Shown piece by piece: positions 21,053 through 29,539 of a DNA stretch of 34,483 bases. Source of the stretch: Clostridia bacterium (lineage in GTDB: Bacteria; Bacillota; Clostridia; Lachnospirales; Lachnospiraceae); the NCBI GenBank assembly GCA_910575245.1, contig CAJTEN010000042.1:1-34483 (forward strand), read 5' to 3'. The notes beneath the pieces were generated by a model. It was not told the origin of the DNA, did not search any database, and worked only from the letters and a program-made list of their open reading frames with translations. Made by a program: the position numbers and the translations under genes. Position 1 is the first letter of the stretch, and each line of letters starts with the position of its first letter.

Positions 21053-21892
21053 TCAGCCTTTGACTGCTCCGGATGCCATTCCCGCCAGCATTCTCTTACT
21101 GCTGAAGAAATAGAAAATAAACACCGGGATTACCGTCACCGTGATTGCTGCGAAGGTTGCTCCCCAGTCAGTTAAGCCCATACTTCCCACATAGTCATTC
21201 AACCCTAATGTGACCGTTTTCATGTCCGTAGATCTGGTAAAAGTATACGCGTTAATATATTCGTTCCAACAGAAAACTGCCTGCATAGTCGCCACCGTAA
21301 TCACTGAGTTCAGGGACAACGGCACCACCATCCTAAAAAAGCATCCCATCGGGGAACACCCATCAATAATCGCCGCCTCTAGGATTTCCTCCGGAAAGAA
21401 CTTGCTGAAGGAATAAAACAGCTGAATGGAATAGGACAAGGAGAACGCAATCTGGGGTAAAATGATTGCTGCATAGGTATTGATTAGTCCCAGTTTATTA
21501 AAAATGGTAAACAGCGGAATCAACGCAACCTGCATGGGCAGCATCAATCCCAACAGAAAATAATTCAGAAGAAACTTTTTACCTCTGAACTTGATCTTAC
21601 TGAGCGCAAATCCCGCCATGAGGGCAATCAAAAGCAACGGTATCAAAACTCCGATCAAAACGATTACACTGTTCTTAAAGTAAGTCAACATATGACTTTT
21701 CGTAAATACTGTCACATAATTCCCAATGTAGAAAGAGGATGGCAGCGCATATGCCGGAAGCTTCCTGAAATCATCCAGCGATTTAAAACTGGAAATCATC
21801 ACATAAACAAAAGGATATACCTGAATGACCAACAGAAGCACTACCAGAATCCACTTTATTACAGAACCGACTGTCACTTTCTTCGTTTTCAT
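21053..21892 (-). CDS. Sugar ABC transporter permease, MalG/UgpE type
   Basis: A 279-residue inner-membrane permease with six predicted helices, starting with a helix at about residues 11-34 (IKWILVVLLLVIQVYPFVYV). The cytoplasmic EAA loop, EEILEAAIIDGCSPMGCFFRMVVPL, lies near residues 168-192 and contacts the ATPase. It overlaps the preceding permease gene by 4 bp (ATGA), so the two are co-translated. With the partner permease and the lipoprotein it forms a CUT1-type importer for oligosaccharides. No ATPase gene is in the operon, so a shared MsmK-like ATPase encoded elsewhere is probably used, as is common in Firmicutes. Confidence 0.94.
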   Translation of the reverse strand: MKTKKVTVGSVIKWILVVLLLVIQVYPFVYVMISSFKSLDDFRKLPAYALPSSFYIGNYVTVFTKSHMLTYFKNSVIVLIGVLIPLLLIALMAGFALSKIKFRGKKFLLNYFLLGLMLPMQVALIPLFTIFNKLGLINTYAAIILPQIAFSLSYSIQLFYSFSKFFPEEILEAAIIDGCSPMGCFFRMVVPLSLNSVITVATMQAVFCWNEYINAYTFTRSTDMKTVTLGLNDYVGSMGLTDWGATFAAITVTVIPVFIFYFFSSKRMLAGMASGAVKG

Positions 21893-22773
21893 TTCTCCGC
21901 CTCCTCTCCCGTAATTTTTTTAAACAATACTCCTACAATCAGACAGATGATCACAATCATGATTGCGACTGCACTGCCATACCCATATTTCATACTCGTG
22001 AACGCCTGCTTATACATATAAGTGGTCATCAACTCTGACGCATTTCCCGGCCCGCCATGTGTCAGCAGATAAGAAAATTCAAAAGACCGCAAAGAACCGT
22101 TCAGCACCAGAAGACAGTTAGCGACGATCACCGGTTTGATATAGGGAATTCTAACATGCCAGTATTCCTGAAAAAGTGACGCTCCATCTATCCGTGCCGC
22201 TTCTCCAAGTTCGTCAGGAACACCAATCAATGCTGCATAGAATATAACCATATACAAACCGAGATATTTATACCCTTCCACAAAAGCCGTAACATACAAT
22301 GAAATATTTGGATTGGAAGTCCATTCCATCACCTTTAACGCCGGATTAAAAACAGATAGCAACTGATTGACTACTCCTGTCGGCGTAACCGATAGCAGCT
22401 TAGAGAAAATCTGGCAGATTGCCACCGACGAAATGACCACCGGAACATAGTATAACGTCTGCAACGCCACTCTTCCTTTTTTTACCCTGCTGAGTAGTAT
22501 GGCAAACAGCAACCCGCCAAAAACCTGGATCAATACATTTATTATCGTATAGATTACTGTGTGCCAGATTGTTGACCGGAACACATCATCTCTGGACAGA
22601 AGTTCTATGTAGTTCTGCAGGCCTATGAATATCTTCTCTCCCACGCCGCTCCAGTCAAAAAAGCTATAGTACCCGGCCCAGACGATCGACACAATCACAA
22701 ACAATGTATAAATCAGAAATGCCGGAAAAATAAACAACAATATAATAGACTTTTTCCCAAATGCCTTTTGCAT
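21889..22773 (-). CDS. Sugar ABC transporter permease, MalF/UgpA type
   Basis: A 294-residue permease with six helices, the first at about residues 9-31 (ILLFIFPAFLIYTLFVIVSIVW). The EAA loop reads DELGEAARIDGASLFQEYWHVRIPYIKP near residues 192-220. Its C-terminal segment contains the usual NGSLRSFEFSYLLTHGGPG. It pairs with the next gene to make the membrane channel of a CUT1 importer. The upstream 65-bp gap to the lipoprotein gene contains a hairpin (22794-22815) that could lower its expression relative to the binding protein. Confidence 0.94.
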   Translation of the reverse strand: MQKAFGKKSIILLFIFPAFLIYTLFVIVSIVWAGYYSFFDWSGVGEKIFIGLQNYIELLSRDDVFRSTIWHTVIYTIINVLIQVFGGLLFAILLSRVKKGRVALQTLYYVPVVISSVAICQIFSKLLSVTPTGVVNQLLSVFNPALKVMEWTSNPNISLYVTAFVEGYKYLGLYMVIFYAALIGVPDELGEAARIDGASLFQEYWHVRIPYIKPVIVANCLLVLNGSLRSFEFSYLLTHGGPGNASELMTTYMYKQAFTSMKYGYGSAVAIMIVIICLIVGVLFKKITGEEAEK

Positions 22774-22793
22774 AAAACACCTCTTTTCTGAAA

Positions 22794-22815
22794 GAGACCG
22801 ACTAACGCCGGTCTC
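22794..22815 (-). terminator. Intercistronic hairpin after the binding-protein gene
   Basis: GAGACCG (22794-22800) pairs with CGGTCTC (22809-22815) around an 8-base loop. Lying between the sugar-binding protein and permease genes, it probably acts as a partial terminator or mRNA-end stabiliser giving excess binding protein. Confidence 0.55.
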
Positions 22816-22838
22816 TCCAATATTCTCAACTGTCTGTC

Positions 22839-24191
22839 CTACTTAGAGATCAGCGAATCACATGTACTAATAAAGTCATTCGGAGTGACTATCCCCTGAG
22901 CCAATTTCTGCTGCTCATCCACAATCTTGGTCAAAACATCCGAATCAAGTTTATCATCCCAAGATGTCCATGCAGTCTCAGCCGTCGCAAACATAGGCTG
23001 CGTATCATAATACAACTGCGGAAGCCCTTCCGGGAGATCCTCGTTAAAAGGTGAGAAAATCTGTGCCTTCGTATAGCATGCCTCTGAAAAATTCTCACAC
23101 ATATAGTCAAAGAAAGCCTGCATGGTTGCATCATAAGTTGCCTTGTTAAAGCCTTCCGCAAAGCCTGCATGAATCGGAACATTGGTGGACATGTTATCCA
23201 TTCCTTCCGTATCCGGAACTGGGAAGAATCCTAATTTTCCTTCGTCATACATCTCTTCTGCCAACCCAATCTGTCCGGAACCTGTATAGAAGATTGCACC
23301 TGTACCGCCAAAAAACAGATTGCATGCCGAAGTAAAATCAACGCTTGCAAAACCCGGCTCGAAATATCCTTCTGTGCCCAGTCTGTTCAGCAGTTCGACC
23401 GCGTATTTCGCCGAATCATTATCACTGAAGGAGTCCGTTCCTGCCTGATAGTTCGTAATAAAATCATCTCCTGTAACTCTCCACGGAGAGAATGACAAAT
23501 AGCGCATCAGCTGCCATGCATCGGAACCGCCTACAATAACGGGAATCTCTCCGGTTGCCGCTATCTTTTGGCATGCCTCTTCAAATTCTGCCCAAGTTGT
23601 CGGCGCATCTGTTACCCCGGCCTGCTCAAACAGGTCTGTCCTGTACATGAAATATTCGCAATACAGGCCCTGTGGAAACAGATATAGGTTGCCGTCATCC
23701 GCATCCGTAAGGAAATCAATAATCGCGCCATTCATCTTGTCATAATAACCGTTTCTTTTCAGCTCTGCTCCTACATCTACCATAGCGTCTATGTCAAGAC
23801 AGGCTCTGGACAATGTTCCATTCGGACAGCCATAAATATCCGGAAGCGTGTTACTGTTAATATACATTTGCAGCTTCGTGAAATAATCCTGCATATCATT
23901 TACAAGTTCTATCTCATATTCCAGTCCGTTTTCCTGACAGAAATTACTGAGCAGATGATCAAACACCTGGAACTGTTCTGTAGATTCCGTTCCTTTTAAT
24001 AGGGCTGTGATCTTCGTCCTCTCTCCTATATCCAGAACAGTATCATTGCTGTCCCCCTGGGCGGCAGGAGCATTCTGCTCCGCCGTCTCCCCGGATGCTC
24101 CTGCCCCGCCCGAAGACTGGCCGCATCCTGTCAAAACGGCAGAAACCGACATAACCGCCGCAAGTAACATTGCAATCGTCTTTTTCTTCAT
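22839..24191 (-). CDS. Sugar-binding lipoprotein of ABC importer
   Basis: A 450-residue extracellular solute-binding protein, family 1. The start at 24191 (GGAGG seven bases upstream) gives a lipoprotein signal MKKKTIAMLLAAVMSVSAVL with lipobox LTGC, so the mature protein is anchored at Cys24 outside the membrane. A Gly/Ser/Ala-rich linker follows, then the two-lobed binding fold with typical segments (YGCPNGTLSRACLDI, GLYCEYFMYRTDLFEQAGV). It heads the operon from the promoter at 24267-24295. Given the GH32 and fructokinase downstream, an oligofructose or sucrose ligand is inferred, not seen. Confidence 0.94.
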   Translation of the reverse strand: MKKKTIAMLLAAVMSVSAVLTGCGQSSGGAGASGETAEQNAPAAQGDSNDTVLDIGERTKITALLKGTESTEQFQVFDHLLSNFCQENGLEYEIELVNDMQDYFTKLQMYINSNTLPDIYGCPNGTLSRACLDIDAMVDVGAELKRNGYYDKMNGAIIDFLTDADDGNLYLFPQGLYCEYFMYRTDLFEQAGVTDAPTTWAEFEEACQKIAATGEIPVIVGGSDAWQLMRYLSFSPWRVTGDDFITNYQAGTDSFSDNDSAKYAVELLNRLGTEGYFEPGFASVDFTSACNLFFGGTGAIFYTGSGQIGLAEEMYDEGKLGFFPVPDTEGMDNMSTNVPIHAGFAEGFNKATYDATMQAFFDYMCENFSEACYTKAQIFSPFNEDLPEGLPQLYYDTQPMFATAETAWTSWDDKLDSDVLTKIVDEQQKLAQGIVTPNDFISTCDSLISK

Positions 24192-24266
24192 TTCTTTCCT
24201 CCGTTTCATCAAGCGGTATCCTTTCCACCGCTCCTGATAATGTTAACAGTTGCTATTTCAAATATG

Positions 24267-24295
24267 ATTATAAAGGCTCACTTCCAATACTGTAA
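24267..24295 (-). promoter_or_regulatory. Promoter of the fructan uptake operon
   Basis: Reading leftward, TTACAG (24290-24295), a 17-bp spacer and a perfect TATAAT (24267-24272), about 75 bp before the lipoprotein start. The AraC-type regulator encoded just upstream probably binds the A/T-rich DNA on its upstream side. Confidence 0.65.
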
Positions 24296-24303
24296 TCTAA
24301 AAA

Positions 24304-24342
24304 ACGGCCAAAAATATGAATAATGTACACATTTTTGGTCGT
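24304..24342 (-). terminator. Terminator of the two-component genes
   Basis: ACGACCAAAAAT pairs with ATTTTTGGCCGT (with one G-U) around a 15-base loop. Reading leftward the stem is followed by GTTTTTTAG. It ends the kinase-regulator transcript before the operon promoter. Confidence 0.75.
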
Positions 24343-24409
24343 CTTATGTTACTTTGCAGTATATACATATATAATTTTTATATTTTTACTCGATTTTTAT
24401 ATTTGTTCC

Positions 24410-26017
24410 TCAAATTGTTTTTCTGTATTCATTGGGAGTCACGCCATATTTTTTCTTAAATGCCTGAATAAAATAACTGAAATCATTGTATCCGACCTGC
24501 TCTGCAATCTCATACATCTTATAATTATCTTCCATAATCATCCTCCTCGCCGCATCCATCCTGATGTCAATCAGAATTTTAAGAAAACTCTGATTAACAT
24601 AACGTTTCAGAAGCCTGCTGACATATGTCTTGCTCATATAAAACTGATCGGCTACAGAATCCAGCGTCAGGTCTTCGCTATAATGCTCCTGCAGATAATC
24701 CATAATATGATTGACAGTATTTCGATAACGGTCATCGGCGTTCTTATAATTCTGTGTCGCCAGAATACTGAATCCCTTCGTCAGATACTGCACGATTTCA
24801 TTGACCGACCTCGCATTGCCAATCACTTTGATCCCATCCTGCAAAAAGGAAAAATCGTACTCTTCTTCCTGAATCTTGCACTTGATTCTACACATGAACG
24901 GATATCGCATGCAGGCTACCAGAAGATCAAGCGCCATATATTTACAGTCATTCAGCTCCGCATCCGGTATGTAAAGCATCTCTTCAATATCTTTGTTGGC
25001 CTCAGCGATCTGTCCCGAATATATCTTCATAAACAAACGCTGTTTTTTACCCTCCGTAATTTCGTGATCATGCCTAAGCACATCATCCAAATCCTTATAG
25101 TGAATGATCGTATTATCTCCCAGATAAACACTCTGGCTGCACGCACGGCAAGCCTCGAGATATTTCGCATTCATGTTATAAACATCCGTTTCCATGTTGC
25201 TGATTCCCAAACAGATTTTATAACGGATGACTTCCGCTGCCACCTGCTTTAATTTATCGCAAGCTGCCACCGCCTGCTCCATACAATATCGCTCCGGATC
25301 CTCTTTTTGAAAGAGCAGTATAAAATTAAACTGCAAATTCATATCGTCATATTCGCATAGAACTGCCTCACAAAATTCATTGAATATCTCTTCTCCGATA
25401 TTCAAAAAGGCATACTGCTCCGGCCAGGAATCCTCGTTGCCGGAATGCGCGTTCTCCCTTGTGATCGCAATGCAGATATACTTCTCGATGTGGATACCTA
25501 CTGCCTTCGTCTGGTACTCCAAATCATAGCGGGTTCTGATTCTGCCATGAACCAAATCATTGACAAATTTACTTCGGATATAAGGAAGTTCATTCTGAAA
25601 AATCTTTTCCAGATCCCTGTAATACCTGCTCGTCTGTTTTTCCTCAAAGATAGCGTCCCGCAGCTTTTTAATTAGGAGATCAAGCTTGACAAAATTCACG
25701 GGCTTTAAGAGATAATCCGAAGCTCCCAGCCTAACAGCCTCTTGCGCAAATTCAAAATTATCATATCCGGTCAGAAATACCATTTTCACCTTATCGTTTA
25801 TCTTCCGAGCCTCAGCAGCAAACTTAAGCCCGTCCATCTCCGGCATTTTAATATCCGTAAAAATAAGATCCGGGCTGCATTCAAGCGCTTTTTCCAGTCC
25901 TTCCCGTCCGTTCTGTGCCGTTGCCACAAGTTCACATTCATATTCATTCCACGGAAAAGAAGCCATACCATCCAAAATAATATACTCATCATCCACGATC
26001 ATCACTTTAATCTTCAT
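24410..26017 (-). CDS. AraC-type response regulator (YesN-like)
   Basis: A 535-residue regulator. The N-terminal receiver domain (1-120) has the acidic pair in VDDEYIILDGM, phospho-acceptor Asp in DLIFTDIKMPEMDG (about residue 55) and Lys in LLKPV. A long middle part (about 125-420) has no recognised fold. The last 100 residues are two AraC helix-turn-helix units (LTLDSVADQFYMSKTYVSRLLKR and MYEIAEQVGYNDFSYFIQAFKKKYGVTPNEYR). It overlaps the kinase gene by 4 bp. On phosphorylation it should activate the adjacent sugar operon. Confidence 0.95.
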   Translation of the reverse strand: MKIKVMIVDDEYIILDGMASFPWNEYECELVATAQNGREGLEKALECSPDLIFTDIKMPEMDGLKFAAEARKINDKVKMVFLTGYDNFEFAQEAVRLGASDYLLKPVNFVKLDLLIKKLRDAIFEEKQTSRYYRDLEKIFQNELPYIRSKFVNDLVHGRIRTRYDLEYQTKAVGIHIEKYICIAITRENAHSGNEDSWPEQYAFLNIGEEIFNEFCEAVLCEYDDMNLQFNFILLFQKEDPERYCMEQAVAACDKLKQVAAEVIRYKICLGISNMETDVYNMNAKYLEACRACSQSVYLGDNTIIHYKDLDDVLRHDHEITEGKKQRLFMKIYSGQIAEANKDIEEMLYIPDAELNDCKYMALDLLVACMRYPFMCRIKCKIQEEEYDFSFLQDGIKVIGNARSVNEIVQYLTKGFSILATQNYKNADDRYRNTVNHIMDYLQEHYSEDLTLDSVADQFYMSKTYVSRLLKRYVNQSFLKILIDIRMDAARRMIMEDNYKMYEIAEQVGYNDFSYFIQAFKKKYGVTPNEYRKTI

Positions 26018-27807
26018 TGTCTTTTCCCCAACAACCCATTATATTTCTCATAGACCTTCTGTGGATCTTCCATGTAAGGGATATGAATCACCACCGTAGT
26101 ACCTTCTCCCATCTCAGACTGCACGCTCAGTCCATAATCCTCGCCATATAAAAACTGTAGCCTTTTATGAACCGCATATATACCAAGATTCGTGTGCGAT
26201 GCGCTGCTGCTCTTCACAGTTTCCGGTTCCTTCAACAGCTCCTTCACTTTCTCTTCCGGCATTCCCACTCCGGTATCCTTCACGATAATATCAATGTTGC
26301 CGCCCATGCGAATCGCACTGATGTACAGTGTATTCTTATCATAAGATTTTTCAATTCCATGAACAATGGCATTCTCTACGATTGGCTGTATGATCAGCTT
26401 CGGAATCACCTGCCCAAGCAATGCCGCATCAATATCGTAAACAGTCTCAAGTCTATCCTTATATCTTATACTCTGAATATAAAGATAGTCTTTCACATAG
26501 CCAAGTTCCTGCTCCAGCGGAATAAGACTCTGTTTATTGCTGATACTGATCCGCATTAAGTTACTGATTGCGCTGATTAGATTACAGATTTCCGTCTGCT
26601 TCTGCTTGAAAGCCATCCAATTGATCGCATCTAAAGTGTTGTACAGAAAATGCGGATTCATCTGCGATTGCAATGTCTTGAATTCCATCTCCTTCTCCAA
26701 TATTTCCGCTTGTGTGACTTTCTGCATCAATTCTCTGATATCCCGGATTGCTTTATTGAATACAACATTCATTTTGCCGATTTCATCCGTGCGGTCTTCC
26801 GAAAGCCTTACATCGAAGTCCCCCTTCGCAAAGTGCTCCAGCGCATCCGCCGTATCCTCGATCGGAGATACCAAGCCACGAGCAATAGACATGCTTACCA
26901 TGATGCCGATACAGATTGCAAGGAGGATCAGTACAATGGAAACGCCTCTAATTCCCGCCAGATCCCTGCTAAGATATTCCATGGGAATAAGTCCCACCGT
27001 ATCCCATCCGGTTATGTTAGAGTGCACATATACCGCCGTATATTTATCTTTTCCTTCTCCATACAGAAAATTGCCCTTTGGCGATGTTTCCTGTTCCATA
27101 TAATCACACAGTATGTCATCTATCTCACCACTAATAATCTTATCCTGCTCATCTAGGATCGTAATACTTCCGTCACTTCCGAAACTAATATTTCCAGTCA
27201 TTTTATTGATATAATCTCTTTTCAGCCCTATTCTCACATAACCCATTGGCGTATAAGTCTGCAGATCCTTAATCAATTTGATAATTTGCAGCGTATCACC
27301 TGTTTCGTCATTCACTAGCACCCATCTGCCCCTTGCTTCGTCCGCTTTCCTGAAAAGTTCATCCTCATTTTCAATCTCACGCTTCTGAGACCATACAGAA
27401 AAATAGTAGCTGGCACCGTTCATTCCGTACAACTCCATGTCATTCATGGTCACGCTGGAATATTGCTGGATCATAATCCTCCGTATCTGCTTACTTCTCG
27501 CATAAAAGGAATCGCTGACAACATTGACCTCGTCTTCTTCCGCATTCAGTTCCTCCTGAATGACAGGACTATCAGCCATAATCTCCATCTTATTGATCAT
27601 CAATGTCATATAATTATCCAGCGAATTAGAAAACTGTTCCACTGTCTCACTTGTCTGCTCCAGTGTTTTCTGCGAAATGATGTTTGACGAATAAGTATAC
27701 AAAACAATCACCAGCATGCTGGCAATCGGAATCAATACTGCCAGAAACCCAATCATCAGTTTTGTCCAAATGCTGAAATTTCTGTACTTTTTCCATAAAG
27801 AATCCAC
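26014..27807 (-). CDS. Sensor histidine kinase (YesM-like)
   Basis: A 597-residue membrane kinase. A first helix (about 14-36) and a second (about 285-308) enclose a roughly 250-residue extracellular sensor of the dCache type. A HAMP linker follows (GLVSPIEDTADALEHFAKGDFDVRL), then the HisKA_7TM-like block with His in MNPHFLYNTLDAINWMAF and an ATPase domain (N-box VENAIVHGIE, G1 DTGVGM, G2 NLGIYAVHKRL). It starts at GTG 27807 with GGAG eight bases upstream. It should sense an extracellular sugar or the loaded binding protein and phosphorylate the overlapping AraC-type regulator. Confidence 0.95.
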   Translation of the reverse strand: MDSLWKKYRNFSIWTKLMIGFLAVLIPIASMLVIVLYTYSSNIISQKTLEQTSETVEQFSNSLDNYMTLMINKMEIMADSPVIQEELNAEEDEVNVVSDSFYARSKQIRRIMIQQYSSVTMNDMELYGMNGASYYFSVWSQKREIENEDELFRKADEARGRWVLVNDETGDTLQIIKLIKDLQTYTPMGYVRIGLKRDYINKMTGNISFGSDGSITILDEQDKIISGEIDDILCDYMEQETSPKGNFLYGEGKDKYTAVYVHSNITGWDTVGLIPMEYLSRDLAGIRGVSIVLILLAICIGIMVSMSIARGLVSPIEDTADALEHFAKGDFDVRLSEDRTDEIGKMNVVFNKAIRDIRELMQKVTQAEILEKEMEFKTLQSQMNPHFLYNTLDAINWMAFKQKQTEICNLISAISNLMRISISNKQSLIPLEQELGYVKDYLYIQSIRYKDRLETVYDIDAALLGQVIPKLIIQPIVENAIVHGIEKSYDKNTLYISAIRMGGNIDIIVKDTGVGMPEEKVKELLKEPETVKSSSASHTNLGIYAVHKRLQFLYGEDYGLSVQSEMGEGTTVVIHIPYMEDPQKVYEKYNGLLGKRQ

Positions 27808-27890
27808 TGTAAATTCTCCTAGTATAATAATGATATAGCCACAAGAGTGATATAGTTAATAAGTTGCAAAGTCATATCTGATCAATACCA

Positions 27891-27912
27891 GAAGGAGAAG
27901 TCCCTCTCCTTC
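27891..27912. repeat. Perfect 8-bp hairpin in a decayed region
   Basis: GAAGGAGA (27891-27898) and TCTCCTTC (27905-27912) with a six-base loop, in the leader region upstream of the histidine kinase. It may be a terminator for transcription from the right; no T-run supports it. Confidence 0.3.
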
Positions 27913-28047
27913 AGAGCTTATAAACATTTACCATATCTGAAGTTTCCTTAATGTACCAAACAACCAAGGCAGGATCATTGACATATTCTAGTACTTTCTG
28001 TACTGAAAATCTTTGTGCAAATATTTCAGCCTATTTTCCCAATTACC

Positions 28048-28590
28048 CAAGTTCAGAATACTCAATGTAGCCCACTATATCTACGTTTCTGAACTTGCAT
28101 ACCCGAAAAAATATCCTCGGAAATTTGCACAGAAACTTCAAGTACCAAGTTGTGTATCCACCTCTTGGAAACAGATTGGTGCCTGCAAGAAAGGATAGCA
28201 TCATGTACTACCAAAAAGTACTTATGATACTCGAAAACATCCCTTACCTCTCCGTCTGGCTCAATGTCTGCGTTGACTTCTCATGTATGTCCATCAAGGT
28301 TCCGAACGGCACCCTCACCGGTAAGCCATTCAGTTTCCTGCATTCTGGCCCTCATTTCAGGAATCTTTTAACTACAAAAATAAAATAAATATAAAAAACG
28401 TATTCTCTTGAAAGCCGCTACTTCCTTGAGTCCACTAGGATCTACCACATCTCGCTTCTGTGTTTCCTTCATGATAAGGGCTTTGACTACTCAGTCATTA
28501 ATCCTATTATCACTAAGAATAGCACAAACATGAACATAAGGAAACTCCATATTGATAATTTTGACTCAAAAAGCTAACAAGGCAGAACTG
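28048..28590 (+). pseudogene. Decayed IS110-family insertion sequence
   Basis: Two rightward segments in different frames resemble an IS110-type DEDD transposase: about 28262-28370 (VCVDFSCMSIKVPNG, GKPFSFLHS) like the N-terminal D-V-S-K block, and 28405-28590 (FLESTRIYHISLLCFL, VINPIITKNSTNMNIRKL, DNFDSK) like the E-A-T-G-x-Y and N-P-x-x-x-K blocks. Stops and frame changes separate them and the C-terminal half is missing. A 10-bp inverted repeat (28049-28058 / 28087-28096) lies upstream, where IS110 elements encode a structured RNA. It is a non-functional remnant. Confidence 0.65.
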
Positions 28591-28749
28591 GATGCTTCCC
28601 TAAAGACTTCCATTTCCCCTAATGCTCCTGTGAGCAACCTGCGCAAATTTATAAGTGAATATTTTTCCCGCATACCTTCCATCATTCAACTTACCGAAAG
28701 CAATAACGGAATGCGCTATGAGGTTTGCCTACCAGTTCATCTTTTTTGA
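28540..28749 (+). pseudogene. Unrecognised ORF fragment after the IS110 relic
   Basis: An open frame without a good start (only TTG codons, no ribosome site) codes for a protein-like stretch, KAELDASLKTSISPNAPVSN then FSRIPSIIQLTESNNGMRYEV, ending at TGA 28747. The first codons overlap the IS110 relic in another frame, so the fragment is probably the 3' end of a gene interrupted by, or fused to, that relic. I do not recognise the family. Bases 28750-28893 read open in one frame into the next gene but show no start of their own. Confidence 0.35.
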
Positions 28750-28893
28750 CTGTCAGACACCATCCGTAAAAACAAGGATGTTTCGAAGCATAACAGAAAT
28801 GATACAAAAAAAGATATTGGAAAAAGCCGCACTTTATTGCTTTCCTTACAGCCTGCCCTTATAATAAACATATCACACAAGAGGAGGAAAAGT

Positions 28894-29118
28894 ATGTTCA
28901 CTTTTGAAAATTTCAAATCATTAACCGGAATAACGGACCGTGATGAACTCATGTCTGCCGTATCCCAAATTCCCGAAGAGGATCTACGGACTGCCCTCTT
29001 TTTTACGCTCCTTGCATGGAGCAAACATCTGGAGATAGATCAGGAATTATGGAGACGGGAGTATGAGCGTGCAAACCAAGCAGAAGCAATGCTCAAATCT
29101 AAATCCACCGACAACTAA
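28894..29118 (+). CDS. Small acidic protein, unknown function
   Basis: A 74-residue protein starting MFTFENFKSLTGITDRDELM at ATG 28894 with a strong GAGGAGGAAA upstream. It is acidic and mostly helical (RDELMSAVSQIPEEDLRTALFFTLLAWSKHL, then a charged coiled segment ending SKSTDN). The frame is open further upstream but only the 28894 start has a ribosome site. It is the only intact gene in the decayed stretch, just before the second iteron cluster, so it could belong to the same replicon-like module. No family is recognised. Confidence 0.65.
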   Translation: MFTFENFKSLTGITDRDELMSAVSQIPEEDLRTALFFTLLAWSKHLEIDQELWRREYERANQAEAMLKSKSTDN

Positions 29119-29250
29119 CTGGAACAGTGCCAGTTTCGGATATAAGAGATGCAGTGTAATGAAGTACCAGAAACAAGAAAAGACTGCTCGGCAGTTCCTT
29201 TTATCATTTATACGTTCTGTTTTTATCATCTTTATATCAAAAATAAGGGG

Positions 29251-29341
29251 TTTTGCGTGAAAGTATAGTTTTGCCTGCGAGTATCCGAGTTTCCGTGATA
29301 ATACCCGACTTTTGCCTACGAGTATATACTATCAGGCAAAA
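29251..29341. repeat. Right iteron-like repeat cluster
   Basis: Type A repeats (TTTTGCSTGnnAGTAT) are at 29251-29266, 29269-29284 and 29310-29325, with an inverted copy at 29326-29341 directly touching the third to form a dyad. A type B repeat (GTATTATCACGGAAACTC, inverted) lies at about 29286-29306. The first two A copies are 18 bp apart, as in the left cluster at 551-584. The rest of 29119-29539 holds no gene that I can support. Confidence 0.65.
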
Positions 29342-29539
29342 GAACCCCAGAACAAAAGTTCGTACCCTCACAAATGTAAAAACGCCCTTAAAAACACACG
29401 GAAATAATGTAACTCTGAAAGCTATGTAGTGCCAAAAGTGCCGTGTTTACGGGCTTTGCAGGCTTTCCGTGTCTGTATCTGCTAGGGAAGGAGACACCCT
29501 GACATAATTCGACAATATCTCCCAAATAACGACATATTA

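Noticed and set aside
24323..25252. 309-codon plus-strand ORF
   Set aside because: Antisense to the response regulator, whose receiver and AraC motifs are unmistakable; its translation is Ile/His-rich in the manner of antisense frames.
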